Shown here piece after piece: positions 33,337 to 41,682 of a DNA stretch of 64,000 nucleotides. The stretch covers positions 1 through 64,000 of the forward strand of contig CAWUJH010000009.1 of assembly GCA_963922875.1 (NCBI GenBank), given 5' to 3'. Position 1 is the stretch's first letter; each line of letters opens with the position of its first letter. Source of the stretch: Ketobacter sp963922875 (GTDB lineage Bacteria > Pseudomonadota > Gammaproteobacteria > Pseudomonadales > Ketobacteraceae). The notes under the pieces are model-generated. The model worked only from the letters and a program-made list of their open reading frames with translations, made no database searches and had not been told where the DNA came from. Both the position numbers and the translations under genes were made by a program.

Positions 33337-34065
33337 TCAACTTTTCAATGTATTCCAGATGCATTGACCACCATTTTTTTCAATAGCTTGTAGCCTTTCT
33401 TGGTGCGCGGCGAGCTCAGAATCGTTGGCTTGGATAATCTTCAACGGTTTTCGGTCAGGGGGTAGCCGTTTAATGGTAGTGCCGGAAATTGTATTAGAGT
33501 CTCCCTCTTCTTCACCAACCGTTGCCAATACCAAGGCGGTTTGACCACCGGTCATGGCTAAGTAGACATCAGCCAGAATTTCAGCATCGAGTAAAGCGCC
33601 GTGTAACTCTCGATGAGAATTATCTATGTCATAGCGCTTACACAAAGCATCCAGGCTGTTGCGTTGTCCCGGGTGAAGTTTACGTGCAAGCAGGAGCGTG
33701 TCTAGAACGCTGCAATGATCTGTGGTGGTACCGAAACTAGGGTTTGCCAGGGCAAATTCATGATCCATGAAGCCCACATCGAAGGCTGCGTTATGGATGA
33801 TTAATTCGGCCCCTTTAATGTAGTTAAGAAAATCCTGAGCAATTGACTTAAATCGGGGTTTGTCAGCTAAAAATTCGTTGGTTATTCCATGAACTTCAAT
33901 TGCACCGTCATCGATTTCACGGTCAGGTTGCAAATATCGGTGAAAATTATTACCCGTCAAGCGTCTTTCAATAAGTTCAACACAACCGATTTCAATAATT
34001 CGATGCCCTTCTTTAGGGTCAAGTCCTGTGGTTTCCGTGTCCAACACAACCATTCGGTGAGACAT
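33337..34065 (-). CDS. dnaQ: DNA polymerase III epsilon subunit, 3'-5' proofreading exonuclease
   Basis: A 242-residue DEDDh exonuclease. The acidic motif I is VVLDTETTGLDP (D9 and E11). IIHNAAFDVGFMDHEF gives motif II, and HRELHGALLDAEILADVYLAMTGGQ gives the histidine and Asp of motif III. A C-terminal segment after about residue 185 would contact the alpha subunit. In Pseudomonas and E. coli dnaQ is next to rnhA; here the two are separated by the six-gene cobalamin operon. Confidence 0.96.
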   Translation of the reverse strand: MSHRMVVLDTETTGLDPKEGHRIIEIGCVELIERRLTGNNFHRYLQPDREIDDGAIEVHGITNEFLADKPRFKSIAQDFLNYIKGAELIIHNAAFDVGFMDHEFALANPSFGTTTDHCSVLDTLLLARKLHPGQRNSLDALCKRYDIDNSHRELHGALLDAEILADVYLAMTGGQTALVLATVGEEEGDSNTISGTTIKRLPPDRKPLKIIQANDSELAAHQERLQAIEKNGGQCIWNTLKS

Positions 34066-34204
34066 TTTATCTGATCCTCACGATTCTAAACTCTCTAAAG
34101 AGGAAGAATTCTAAAGCATCATAGAGATAGTTTCATTGAATACATCGAGTTATTTTTGTAAAAATCAGCTAGATAGTTTCTGAGGGGCTTAAATGGCGTG
34201 TGAT

Positions 34205-34771
34205 CTACCCACAGAGTTGTTTACTGGGTGCCCGATCCAGTGGGTCCGGCTCTAACCCCAGGTATTCCCTACGCAGATGATCCCACATTTTCAGGTGATC
34301 GAAATTAGGTTCTTTAAGAACTTTCTGTTCCACGGTGAGATAAGGATTGGGCAAGAATACCGTCATTTGCTGGTCTCCGGCACCGTTAAACAGGCGTAGC
34401 GCCCAACTGGATGGCTTGCCGTCATCCCTCAGTCGGCGATACAGTTGTGCTACCGCAGTGCAGCGAATTTTTGCCAATTCATCGGAGCTCGGACTGCGGC
34501 GGGTGCTTTTGTGCTCACCTATACAGATATGGAAATGCCAATGACCGAAATCCACGGTAAGGTAACCATCTAGTAAGCTGATGCGCTTTGGCGCATTGTG
34601 AGCACGAACCTCCCACACCGCACCTTGGACAGCGGTACCAAAGTGTATTTGATCCCAGTAATTCTCATACACGTCCGTAAGTAATTTTAACAGGAATGCT
34701 TGCCCTACCGGCAAATCGAATATCTCAAGTGTGCCATTTCCAAATTCTTCCACAATGCGACCTTGCTGCAT
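34205..34771 (-). CDS. uncharacterised protein, last gene of the cobalamin operon
   Basis: A 188-residue soluble protein without signal or membrane segments; I do not recognise a named family. It contains a clear HFHICIGEH stretch (about residues 77-85) and LLDGYLTVDFGHWHF just before it. The neighbouring His and Cys residues (H-x-H-x-C) could bind a metal or corrin, but that is speculation. An arginine-rich stretch (CTAVAQLYRRLRDDG) and a proline-rich ending (LEPDPLDRAPSKQLCG) follow. It starts 16 bp after btuD on the same strand, so it is very likely expressed from the riboswitch-controlled promoter and may act in cobalamin handling. Confidence 0.75.
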   Translation of the reverse strand: MQQGRIVEEFGNGTLEIFDLPVGQAFLLKLLTDVYENYWDQIHFGTAVQGAVWEVRAHNAPKRISLLDGYLTVDFGHWHFHICIGEHKSTRRSPSSDELAKIRCTAVAQLYRRLRDDGKPSSWALRLFNGAGDQQMTVFLPNPYLTVEQKVLKEPNFDHLKMWDHLRREYLGLEPDPLDRAPSKQLCG

Positions 34772-34787
34772 ATCGTTCTCCTTTTGG

Positions 34788-35612
34788 TTAGTTACGGTTG
34801 TTATTGTTTGCCCGTTGTTTTGGATTTAATGAACCCAATGCCGTGATTGATAGCCCACTGTAGATATGATCGGAGGACATGGGGCGAACTTCGGCTTTTA
34901 GATGGAAAAATCTCTGCAGGTTTTCTTCAGTGATGACTTCCATTGGTGGGCCATCGACTTGCAATTGTTGATCTGCTAACAACAACAATCGATCACAAAA
35001 TCGGGAGGCCATACCCAAATCGTGAATAGCGGCGATCACTAGTTTGCCCTGCTCTGCCAACATTCTGGCAAACTCCAACACCTCCAGCTGATGGCAGATA
35101 TCCAGATTGGCGGTGGCTTCGTCCAGCAGTACAATGGGGGTATTTTGGGCAATGGCGCGGGCAATCAACACCCGTTGCCGCTCGCCACCAGATAATTGAT
35201 TCACTGGCCGTTCTGCATAGGCATGTACGTTGGTTTCTGCCATGGCCTGTCGAATGATTGCTAGATCCTCTGGGCCGGGTGGCTGGAAGCGGCCCAGCCA
35301 AGGGTTGCGTCCCATAGCCACTATCTCTTCTACCGTAAAGGCATAATTAATCTGCGAGTCTTGTGGCACCAGTGTAATCTGACGAGCAAGGTCACGTCGG
35401 CGTAATTGTTGAAGCGAAGCGCCGTTCAGCTGAATTGTTCCGGTGCTAGGTTTGGATAAGGCCATCAACAATCGCAACAGTGTGGACTTGCCGGCTCCAT
35501 TGGGTCCGATTAGGCCAACCAGAGAACCGGGATTCAATGTTAGATTGATACCTTTTATCACCGGTGTCTGTTCGTAGTAAAAACTGAGTTTATCGGTACG
35601 TAAAAGAGTCAT
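34788..35612 (-). CDS. btuD: cobalamin (or siderophore-type) ABC transporter ATP-binding protein
   Basis: A 274-residue ATPase of the FepC/BtuD class. Walker A is GLIGPNGAGKSTLLRLLM (about 33-50). The signature motif is NQLSGGERQRVLIARAIAQ (about 137-155), Walker B is IVLLDEATANLD and the switch His is in AAIHDLGMASRFCD. It lacks an obvious ribosome-binding site of its own, and its ATG overlaps the TGA of a 38-codon ORF as ATGA, pointing to translational coupling. The upstream riboswitch indicates that the substrate is a corrinoid rather than an iron siderophore. Confidence 0.92.
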   Translation of the reverse strand: MTLLRTDKLSFYYEQTPVIKGINLTLNPGSLVGLIGPNGAGKSTLLRLLMALSKPSTGTIQLNGASLQQLRRRDLARQITLVPQDSQINYAFTVEEIVAMGRNPWLGRFQPPGPEDLAIIRQAMAETNVHAYAERPVNQLSGGERQRVLIARAIAQNTPIVLLDEATANLDICHQLEVLEFARMLAEQGKLVIAAIHDLGMASRFCDRLLLLADQQLQVDGPPMEVITEENLQRFFHLKAEVRPMSSDHIYSGLSITALGSLNPKQRANNNNRN

Positions 35613-35725
35613 GGGTTGATATCTTTACGCTGTTTCAATCCTAGGTTAAACAACCGGTGCTGCCGATGCTCCAGTTTCAAACTATGACGGGAGGACTGCA
35701 GATACTTGTAGAGCATTTCCTGCAT
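35609..35725 (-). CDS. putative 38-residue small protein between btuC and btuD
   Basis: An ORF not reported by size-limited gene finding. ATG at 35725-35723, one nucleotide after the btuC TAA, and TGA overlapping the btuD start (ATGA). The product begins MQEMLYKYLQSSRH and ends KQRKDINP. It has 4 Lys, 4 Arg and 3 His against 3 acidic residues, no membrane segment, and could form a basic amphipathic helix. A weak AGGTG site lies in the btuC stop region. It exactly fills the gap, and btuD lacks its own good ribosome-binding site. Both facts suggest it is translated, at least as a coupling leader for btuD. Confidence 0.5.
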   Translation of the reverse strand: MQEMLYKYLQSSRHSLKLEHRQHRLFNLGLKQRKDINP

Positions 35726-35726
35726 A

Positions 35727-36773
35727 TTACACCTGCATTATTTTGCGTTGCTTCAGCAACAGAAAAAGAAAGAACGGTGCCCCCATGGTCGCGGTCACCA
35801 CACCAAGGGGGATGGTGGCGTAGCTGGCATCACCTCGGATTATCAGATCTGCGGTCACCAGGATTACGGCCCCCAAAAGAGCCGATACCGGTAATAAACG
35901 CTGATGTTGAGGGCCCACCAACAGCCGTGTTATATGAGGTACTACTAAACCAAGAAAGCCAATACCTCCGGCTACGGAAACCACGCAACCGGTTAGCAAG
36001 GCGGTAACAAGTAGCAGAATAAGTCGTACCCTCGATACGTCCACACCCACCGCATTGGCGTGGATTTCCCCTATCATCAGAATATCCAGGTCTTTTTGGT
36101 GATTGATGATTACCAGAATGCTTAATGTAAACACGGGGAGCAGTAATGACACATGGTACCAATTCCGCCCGTCCAGCCCGCCCATGGTCCAGTACACAAT
36201 GGATTTACCTACTTCCCAGTTCTGTAATGCCAGAGCAAGTACCAGAGAACTCAATGACACATTGAAGGCGCTGACCGCAACACCAGATAACAACAACGTA
36301 CCAATGGGAGTATGTCCACGATAAGTGGCTATGCGGTATACCAGCAACAGGGTAATTCCTGCGCCAATAAAGGCGAAGCCCGGTAAGGCCCAGATCGTAG
36401 TGGCGTCCAGCGCGAGAAAGATGGCAATGACCGCCCCCAGAGAGGCGCCGGACGATACTCCAAGGATAGAGGGTGATGCCAAAGGATTGCGAAAAACGCC
36501 CTGCAACACAGCGCCACACAAGGCCAAAGAGGCGCCGACCAAAGCGGCAGTCATCACCCGGGGAAGGCGCACCTGACAAACGACCGTTTGTTTCCAGTTC
36601 TGCAGCTCCACGATCACCCCTTGTAAGCGGTCTGCACTGATCAGGTTTAGCAGTGCCTGAACAGTATCGCCCACCTGTATATCGGAAGGACCAACCACTA
36701 CCGCGGCTGTCATCGATATCAGCAGAAGCAGCATCAATAACAAAATAAGCGGTCGATAAGGTAGCGTTTTCAT
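35727..36773 (-). CDS. btuC: cobalamin ABC transporter permease
   Basis: A 348-residue FecCD-family permease with about 10 hydrophobic segments. Visible family motifs are CQVRLPRVMTAALVGASLAL CGAVLQGVFRNPLASP (read as two adjoining halves), LGVSSGASLGAVIAI, GGLDGRNWYHV and the cytoplasmic coupling region GGIGFLGLVVPHITR. It moves the vitamin across the inner membrane with BtuD and BtuF. It overlaps the btuF stop by 4 bp (ATGA). The final codons KIMQV precede the small ORF between it and btuD. Confidence 0.93.
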   Translation of the reverse strand: MKTLPYRPLILLLMLLLLISMTAAVVVGPSDIQVGDTVQALLNLISADRLQGVIVELQNWKQTVVCQVRLPRVMTAALVGASLALCGAVLQGVFRNPLASPSILGVSSGASLGAVIAIFLALDATTIWALPGFAFIGAGITLLLVYRIATYRGHTPIGTLLLSGVAVSAFNVSLSSLVLALALQNWEVGKSIVYWTMGGLDGRNWYHVSLLLPVFTLSILVIINHQKDLDILMIGEIHANAVGVDVSRVRLILLLVTALLTGCVVSVAGGIGFLGLVVPHITRLLVGPQHQRLLPVSALLGAVILVTADLIIRGDASYATIPLGVVTATMGAPFFLFLLLKQRKIMQV

Positions 36774-37771
36774 CCTTTATCCCCACTAAACCGCTGGGGA
36801 TGCAGCAAGCGCGCGACTTCTTCAACGCCCTTTATCCGATGGGGAGAACCGGACGTCAGCCAAGCACCCCGCAGACTATACACACGCTGACTTCGAATAG
36901 CGGGCACATCTTGCCAAGCGGGATTATTCAATAGAATATCTCGGGCGGATTGACCTGCTTTGTTATTCCAGTCGCTCAGTAGTATGACTTCTGGTTGTAG
37001 CGCAATGGCCATTTCCGGAGAGATTCGGCTATAGGCTCTCAAGCCGGTTTCTGCAATGACATTGATGCCACCAGCTAGGTTAATCGTTTCATCCATTAGG
37101 CTGCCCGGCCCGGAGGTGGAGCCGCTGAGGCTATAATAGAGGACTCGGGGACGAGCCTCCGACGCCACTTTTTCGTGAATCTCAGCAATACGAGAGTCCA
37201 TCTCAAGTAACCAGCGTTGCGCTTGGACTTCGGTTCCAAGCGCCTTTGCCAGGGTAGTGAGATTGTTGCGGATATCCTGATAGCTGTGGAAATTAGCAAA
37301 GCGTATCACCGGTATTCCAGTCGACAGGAGCATCTCCACGCTGGTTGCATTGCTGTAGGCTGCCACAATGGCCAGGTCGGCCTGCAATGAAAGGTATTCC
37401 TCGATGGTGCCGTGATTACGGGGAAGCGATCCTGGGTAGTAGTTGGGTACATTACTGATGCCAGGATCATCCGCTAGGTAAGTGATACTGGCAATGCGAT
37501 CTAAAGACACCAGCTCTGTCAGCATTTCATCTCCCGCAAGAATACCGGAGACTATTCGTTGTGGTGGTTGCGCTAAAATAATATGGCGTTTTACCGGGTC
37601 TCTTATCTCTCGAGGAAACCCACCATCCTTCGCTAACACCTTCACGGTGCTATTACCTAGCTCAACACCAGGCAACAGCTGCCACTGGGAAACCGTCTGA
37701 AACATTTGCAGCATCAGCCAGCTCAATGGCAGTACAGCACCTATTAAGTACAGATATCTTTTTATTTGCAC
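36770..37771 (-). CDS. btuF: cobalamin ABC transporter periplasmic binding protein
   Basis: A 333-residue solute-binding protein of the FhuD/BtuF/TroA-like class III fold. The N-terminus has a hydrophobic segment (YLYLIGAVLPLSWLML, about 6-21) that is a signal peptide or anchor. Two lobes follow, joined by a long helix: the first with PPQRIVSGILAGDEMLTELV and QADLAIVAAYSNATSVEML, the second with RPRVLYYSLSG and ISPEMAIALQPEVILLSDW. Between btuB and btuC in the operon, so corrinoid delivery is the likely role. It is longer than E. coli BtuF (about 266 residues), mainly because of extra residues before the first lobe. Confidence 0.88.
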   Translation of the reverse strand: MQIKRYLYLIGAVLPLSWLMLQMFQTVSQWQLLPGVELGNSTVKVLAKDGGFPREIRDPVKRHIILAQPPQRIVSGILAGDEMLTELVSLDRIASITYLADDPGISNVPNYYPGSLPRNHGTIEEYLSLQADLAIVAAYSNATSVEMLLSTGIPVIRFANFHSYQDIRNNLTTLAKALGTEVQAQRWLLEMDSRIAEIHEKVASEARPRVLYYSLSGSTSGPGSLMDETINLAGGINVIAETGLRAYSRISPEMAIALQPEVILLSDWNNKAGQSARDILLNNPAWQDVPAIRSQRVYSLRGAWLTSGSPHRIKGVEEVARLLHPQRFSGDKG

Positions 37772-37782
37772 GGCTGCTTCTT

Positions 37783-39852
37783 CTAGAGGTAATAGTCCAA
37801 TCCAACGATGGCGTAGATTCCTGGCTCTTCATAACCTAGGCCTTCTTCGATGTCCTCATCCAATATATTTTCAACTCGTGTTGAAAATAGTAATCTGTCG
37901 CCAATTTGATAAGTGCTGGAAAGATCAAGACGAACGTACTCCTTCATTTCGACATCGCCCGCCCAACGTAAGCGGGAACCGGAGTAATAGGCATGTAGTG
38001 CTAAAGTGAGAGCGTTTTCCGCGAAGGTGAAACCAAGGTTTCCTTTGTTGCGAGCAACCTGTACGGTACGCTCCCAATCACCGCCTACAGCTTTGGTTTG
38101 TGAGTCGGTGTAGGTATAATTGCCGTGCAGAGTGAGGGATCTGGCAAGAAAGTAGCTGGCCTGCAATTCCACGCCGCTGCTACGTGACTTAGCACCGTTA
38201 TTATACTGGCCAAATCCTACGGCTGCTCTTGGGTTGGGCGCGGAATAGTCATAATAGATGATGTTGTCAATGTTCGTATTCCAGTATGTCGCTTCAACCT
38301 TTAGTTGATTATTAAAAGCTGATTGCCTAATACCTAGTTCAATCGTATTGCCTTCTTCCGGAGTCAAGTTGCTGTCACCATATGTCGGATTGAAAAGCTG
38401 GCTCATGGTAGCTGGAGCAAAACTGTTTCCGACGTTGGAATAGATGGTAGTTTGATCGGTAATAGCCCAGGAAACCCCAATATTACCGGTTGTTTGTTCG
38501 CCCCAACTTTCGTAGTCGTCGTAGCGTAATCCAGATGCGAGCACCACCGAATCACCAAAAACATTAATATCACTGTTAAGATAGAGGGATGTTTGAGAAT
38601 CTTCACTCTCTGATTCACCAAAGGATCCCCATTGATGTGCTGATCGCACGAGGTGCTCAACACCACCAATGACATTGAGACCTACACTTTGATACAACAG
38701 GTCGTAGTTATACTGATCGCTAGCATCCTCATGGAAAGCTCTGGTATCGCTAATGGTGTTAGCTGGATCATTAAGATCCAATGGTGCTAGTTCGATGCCC
38801 GGATAACGGCGGTCATAAATATACAGAACATCACCCACGACGGATCCAGGCACAATACCATCTACAGTTGCCAGATGTACCCCTAACAGACCATTGTCAG
38901 GATCGATGTTTGAATATCTATTTTTCATCTGACTGATTTGAAACTTGTGGGAAAGACTGTCGGTGAGTTGTTGTTTTGCAAACAGACTGTAAACCTGCTC
39001 AGAGTTGCTGCTATATTGTTCTGGATCTGGCGTCTGGTATGCCCAATGATCTGAGCGTGAATCCAAGCCGGAGGAGGCTTCATCCAGCTCAGCGTAACCA
39101 AAACGGTTATCCACATCCAGCACGTTCACACCAAGCGCCAGGAATTCAGTTTCAAAACTGAACTTAGCCTGCAGGCTGGTATCTTCGAAGTACTCATACT
39201 CATGAGTATTGTCGCTGTCCGTATCAGAGGCATTGAGGGAATAAAAAAACTTACCTTGCCCAAGATCGCTGCTGTCACGCCAAGACCCTGTCTGTTTTCT
39301 CCAGCCCAAAGAACCCAATTCCCCACCGATTTTAGCGCTAGGCGTGTGTCCCGATTTGGTGGTAATCGAAATCACACCGGCAGAGTTATTAGCTCCGTAT
39401 AGTGTGGCTTGAGGCCCACGCAAAATTTCAATAGATTCAATGATGCCTGGATCCAGCTGGCTCAGCAAATTACCTGTGTCTCCGCTGCTGGGTTTATTAA
39501 TCTTTACTCCATCAATCACCACCAGTACGTTACTTGAGGACAGCCCACGTAATTTTAGGTAGTTATACTGCCCTGGCCCTCCGCTTTGCTTGAATTCGAT
39601 GCCGACTTGTTTACGCAATACCTCAGTAATGTCGGTATAGGCTCCATTCTCAATATCCTGCTCATTGATTACCGTTACTGATTGCGTTAGCTCCACGGCT
39701 TCTTTAGGAATCTTGGAGCCGACGACAATGATTTTTTCCAGAGTAGTGATCTCTTGAACACTTACTTTATTTTCGTCCGCAAAAAGCGAAGCAGAGAAAC
39801 ATGACAGCCCGGCGGCGACAAGGACGCCAGTAAAGTATTTCAAAATAGCCAT
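37783..39852 (-). CDS. btuB: TonB-dependent outer-membrane receptor, cobalamin type
   Basis: A 689-residue TonB-dependent receptor. The start at 39852 (MAILKYFTG) has an AGGAAAG site 4-5 nt upstream and gives a proper signal peptide (VLVAAGLSCFSASLFADE). A longer open frame begins at 40044, within the riboswitch leader. After the signal comes a TonB-box-like LEKIIVVGS, the plug domain (TQSVTVINEQDIENGAYTDI; LKLRGLSSSNVLVVIDGVKI; ESIEILRGPQATLYGANNS) and a beta barrel ending IVGLDYYL. The riboswitch immediately upstream points to vitamin B12 or another corrinoid as ligand. First gene of the btu operon; 11 bp precede btuF. Confidence 0.94.
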   Translation of the reverse strand: MAILKYFTGVLVAAGLSCFSASLFADENKVSVQEITTLEKIIVVGSKIPKEAVELTQSVTVINEQDIENGAYTDITEVLRKQVGIEFKQSGGPGQYNYLKLRGLSSSNVLVVIDGVKINKPSSGDTGNLLSQLDPGIIESIEILRGPQATLYGANNSAGVISITTKSGHTPSAKIGGELGSLGWRKQTGSWRDSSDLGQGKFFYSLNASDTDSDNTHEYEYFEDTSLQAKFSFETEFLALGVNVLDVDNRFGYAELDEASSGLDSRSDHWAYQTPDPEQYSSNSEQVYSLFAKQQLTDSLSHKFQISQMKNRYSNIDPDNGLLGVHLATVDGIVPGSVVGDVLYIYDRRYPGIELAPLDLNDPANTISDTRAFHEDASDQYNYDLLYQSVGLNVIGGVEHLVRSAHQWGSFGESESEDSQTSLYLNSDINVFGDSVVLASGLRYDDYESWGEQTTGNIGVSWAITDQTTIYSNVGNSFAPATMSQLFNPTYGDSNLTPEEGNTIELGIRQSAFNNQLKVEATYWNTNIDNIIYYDYSAPNPRAAVGFGQYNNGAKSRSSGVELQASYFLARSLTLHGNYTYTDSQTKAVGGDWERTVQVARNKGNLGFTFAENALTLALHAYYSGSRLRWAGDVEMKEYVRLDLSSTYQIGDRLLFSTRVENILDEDIEEGLGYEEPGIYAIVGLDYYL

Positions 39853-40077
39853 ATAGCTTTCCTCAAGAACAACTGGGAAAACTGCGCAGGATTTTACACG
39901 GGAACACAAAGAACCAAGACAGCGCCATGTAATGGCACTGAACCAGAGCGCTATATAATTAGCTTGTCTGAATTCTATGGCGTGGAAATGAAACTCCCAT
40001 TGCAGCTTGTTTATACGCCACTGCAACGGTGAAGCCTTCCACAAAGATACCTCGCTTTATGGCACAGTAACGATTAA
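39853..40077 (-). promoter_or_regulatory. expression platform between B12 box and btuB start
   Basis: 225 nt of leader RNA. It includes the dyad AGTGCCAT-TAC-ATGGCGCT near 39921-39939 on the minus strand (one G-U pair), followed by a T-rich but not uniform stretch. That hairpin could act as a terminator. The btuB ribosome-binding site AGGAAAG lies at the end. Confidence 0.4.
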
Positions 40078-40275
40078 CAACAGCAGGTCTCCTGACTTGC
40101 GCGTCATGGCGGGTTTTCGCCTTCCCATGTGAACTACATTCAATATCACACAGTGGCCATTTGAAAACTCACTCGGCGCTTACAGTTGCGAGGACAGCTA
40201 CGGATTTACACCGTATTCCCTTTTTCATTTCACTAAGCAATATTTCTACCGGTTGGTGAAAGCGTGTTGCTGGAA
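40078..40275 (-). ncRNA. cobalamin riboswitch (btuB leader)
   Basis: Read on the minus strand, the hallmark elements appear in the right order. GGGAATACGGTGTAAATCCG (40220-40201) is followed by the conserved CGCAACTGTA (40190-40181), GCCACTG (40157-40151), GGGAAGGCG (around 40125) and the B12 box AGTCAGGAGACCTGCT (40097-40082). The element precedes btuB by about 226 nt, leaving a long expression platform. AdoCbl or a related corrinoid should repress the downstream uptake genes. Confidence 0.96.
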
Positions 40276-40278
40276 GGG

Positions 40279-40306
40279 ATAATACATTTTAGCAATTGAA
40301 AGTCAA
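40279..40306 (-). promoter_or_regulatory. probable sigma-70 promoter of the btu operon
   Basis: On the minus strand TTGACT (40306-40301) and TATTAT (40284-40279) are separated by 16 bp. The start would fall at about 40272, just before the first riboswitch helix. Confidence 0.65.
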
Positions 40307-40341
40307 CCTAGCAGTCCAGACTAAATTTCGCCACCACTACC

Positions 40342-40782
40342 CTATCTACCTAGTAGTTCTCTAATGGCTTCATTGGCTAATTCATCAACTCGTTCATTCT
40401 CAGGGTGACCGCTATGGCCTTTAACCCAGTGCCAGTCCACCTCATGTTTGGCTACCAGCTGATCAAGTCGCTGCCAAAGATCTGAATTTTTTACAGGCTT
40501 TCTATTGGCGGTATGCCAATTCTTCTTTTTCCAATTGGTCATCCATTCAGTAATGCCTTTACGTACATACTGTGAATCTGTTGTAAGGTCCACTTTGCAG
40601 CTGCGTTTTAAGCTGGCAAGAGCTTCAATAGCCGCTGTGAGTTCCATTCTATTGTTGGTAGTCATGGACTCTGCGCCTTTCAAGGTCTTTTCATGATTGT
40701 TATAACGCAATAAGACACCCCAGCCGCCAGGCCCAGGATTGCCTTTACAAGCCCCGTCGGTGTAGATTTCAACTTTATTCAA
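40342..40782 (-). CDS. rnhA: ribonuclease HI
   Basis: RNase HI degrades RNA in RNA-DNA hybrids. The 146-residue protein carries the four catalytic acidic residues in recognisable contexts: VEIYTDGACKGNPGPGGWG (first Asp, D9), TTNNRMELTAAIEAL (Glu), LTTDSQYVRKGITEW (Asp) and VKGHSGHPENERVDELAN (last Asp and the His). Length is normal. It begins 2 bp after the methyltransferase stop, forming a two-gene unit on the minus strand. The cobalamin operon starts downstream of it, where dnaQ would be expected. Confidence 0.98.
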   Translation of the reverse strand: MNKVEIYTDGACKGNPGPGGWGVLLRYNNHEKTLKGAESMTTNNRMELTAAIEALASLKRSCKVDLTTDSQYVRKGITEWMTNWKKKNWHTANRKPVKNSDLWQRLDQLVAKHEVDWHWVKGHSGHPENERVDELANEAIRELLGR

Positions 40783-40784
40783 TG

Positions 40785-41579
40785 TTACTCCGAATTTCTG
40801 GTGGATGGGTTTGCGATTCCTGTCAGTGGAATATTTACCAAAGTATCGCGGACTGACTTAAATCTGGATTTTATTGGAGTCAATGTGGATACCTGTTTGG
40901 TGGCCACTAATACGTATACTCCACCTTTCTGACGCCAAATTCTTTTGCCCAGAAAATTAATCCAATTAAACAGTTTACGGGTACGGTTGTGAGCTGTGGG
41001 CAAGCTATGCACGGCACTCTCGTAGCCTTCTACTTGAAAGTCCAATAGCTTCAGCCAATCGGATAGACGATAGGGACTTATAAAATTGCCGCTCCAGGGT
41101 ACTCTGTGAGATTGGGATAAAATAAACCGGGCGATACCCCACAAGCTCCAAGGATTAAACCCAATAATAACGATTTTACCCCCTGGAATAATTGCCCTGG
41201 ACATTTCTTTTAGTGTCCGGTGTGGAGAGCTTTGAAAATCAAGACTGTGATGTAAAACTGCAACATCCACACTTTCTGTTGCCAGAGCGAGGTCATCCAA
41301 CGCGCTACAGACACAGCGATATTGGTCGGAATATTGTGGGGTTTCACAGAAATAAAGTTTGCGTTGAATGGTACTGCTGCCAACGATAAATTGCGGTGCT
41401 CCAACCCCGGATTGAACCAGATAATAACCAAACATGGAGGGTAGTAATTGTTCAAGCAATAGCTTTTCCTGGGTTATTACCTCAGATCCCAGCGTGGTAT
41501 TAAACCAATCGGCGAGTAATCCGTGGACATTTCGTCCTTGTATTTGTTGAAAAGGTTTTAGTAAACGCGGTAGGCTCAT
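40785..41579 (-). CDS. class I SAM-dependent methyltransferase
   Basis: A 264-residue protein with the Methyltransf_11-type pattern VDVAVLHHSLDFQSSPHRTLKEM followed by IPGGKIVIIGFNPWSLWG. The N-terminal half has a degenerate glycine-rich SAM loop (near YYLVQSGVGAPQFI), and the C-terminal part is variable. The same gene stands upstream of rnhA in Pseudomonas genomes. The substrate is not known. Head-to-head with gloB; the two starts are separated by about 100 bp. Confidence 0.88.
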   Translation of the reverse strand: MSLPRLLKPFQQIQGRNVHGLLADWFNTTLGSEVITQEKLLLEQLLPSMFGYYLVQSGVGAPQFIVGSSTIQRKLYFCETPQYSDQYRCVCSALDDLALATESVDVAVLHHSLDFQSSPHRTLKEMSRAIIPGGKIVIIGFNPWSLWGIARFILSQSHRVPWSGNFISPYRLSDWLKLLDFQVEGYESAVHSLPTAHNRTRKLFNWINFLGKRIWRQKGGVYVLVATKQVSTLTPIKSRFKSVRDTLVNIPLTGIANPSTRNSE

Positions 41580-41682
41580 GATCTATTAAGAGTTGCTGCA
41601 AAGTTGTTGGTATCGAAACGGTCTTGTTAAGCTTAGACTATCAGAAATTAAAAATATTCCGAATACTATTTGGTATTTAAGT

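Noticed and set aside
34788..37771. Iron-siderophore transporter reading of the ABC genes
   Set aside because: The FecCD/FepC class also covers siderophore uptake, but the cobalamin riboswitch in front of the operon makes corrinoid transport the better call.
39853..40044. 64-codon N-terminal extension of the btuB reading frame
   Set aside because: It runs through the riboswitch leader, has no signal-peptide logic, and a good ribosome-binding site precedes the ATG at 39852.
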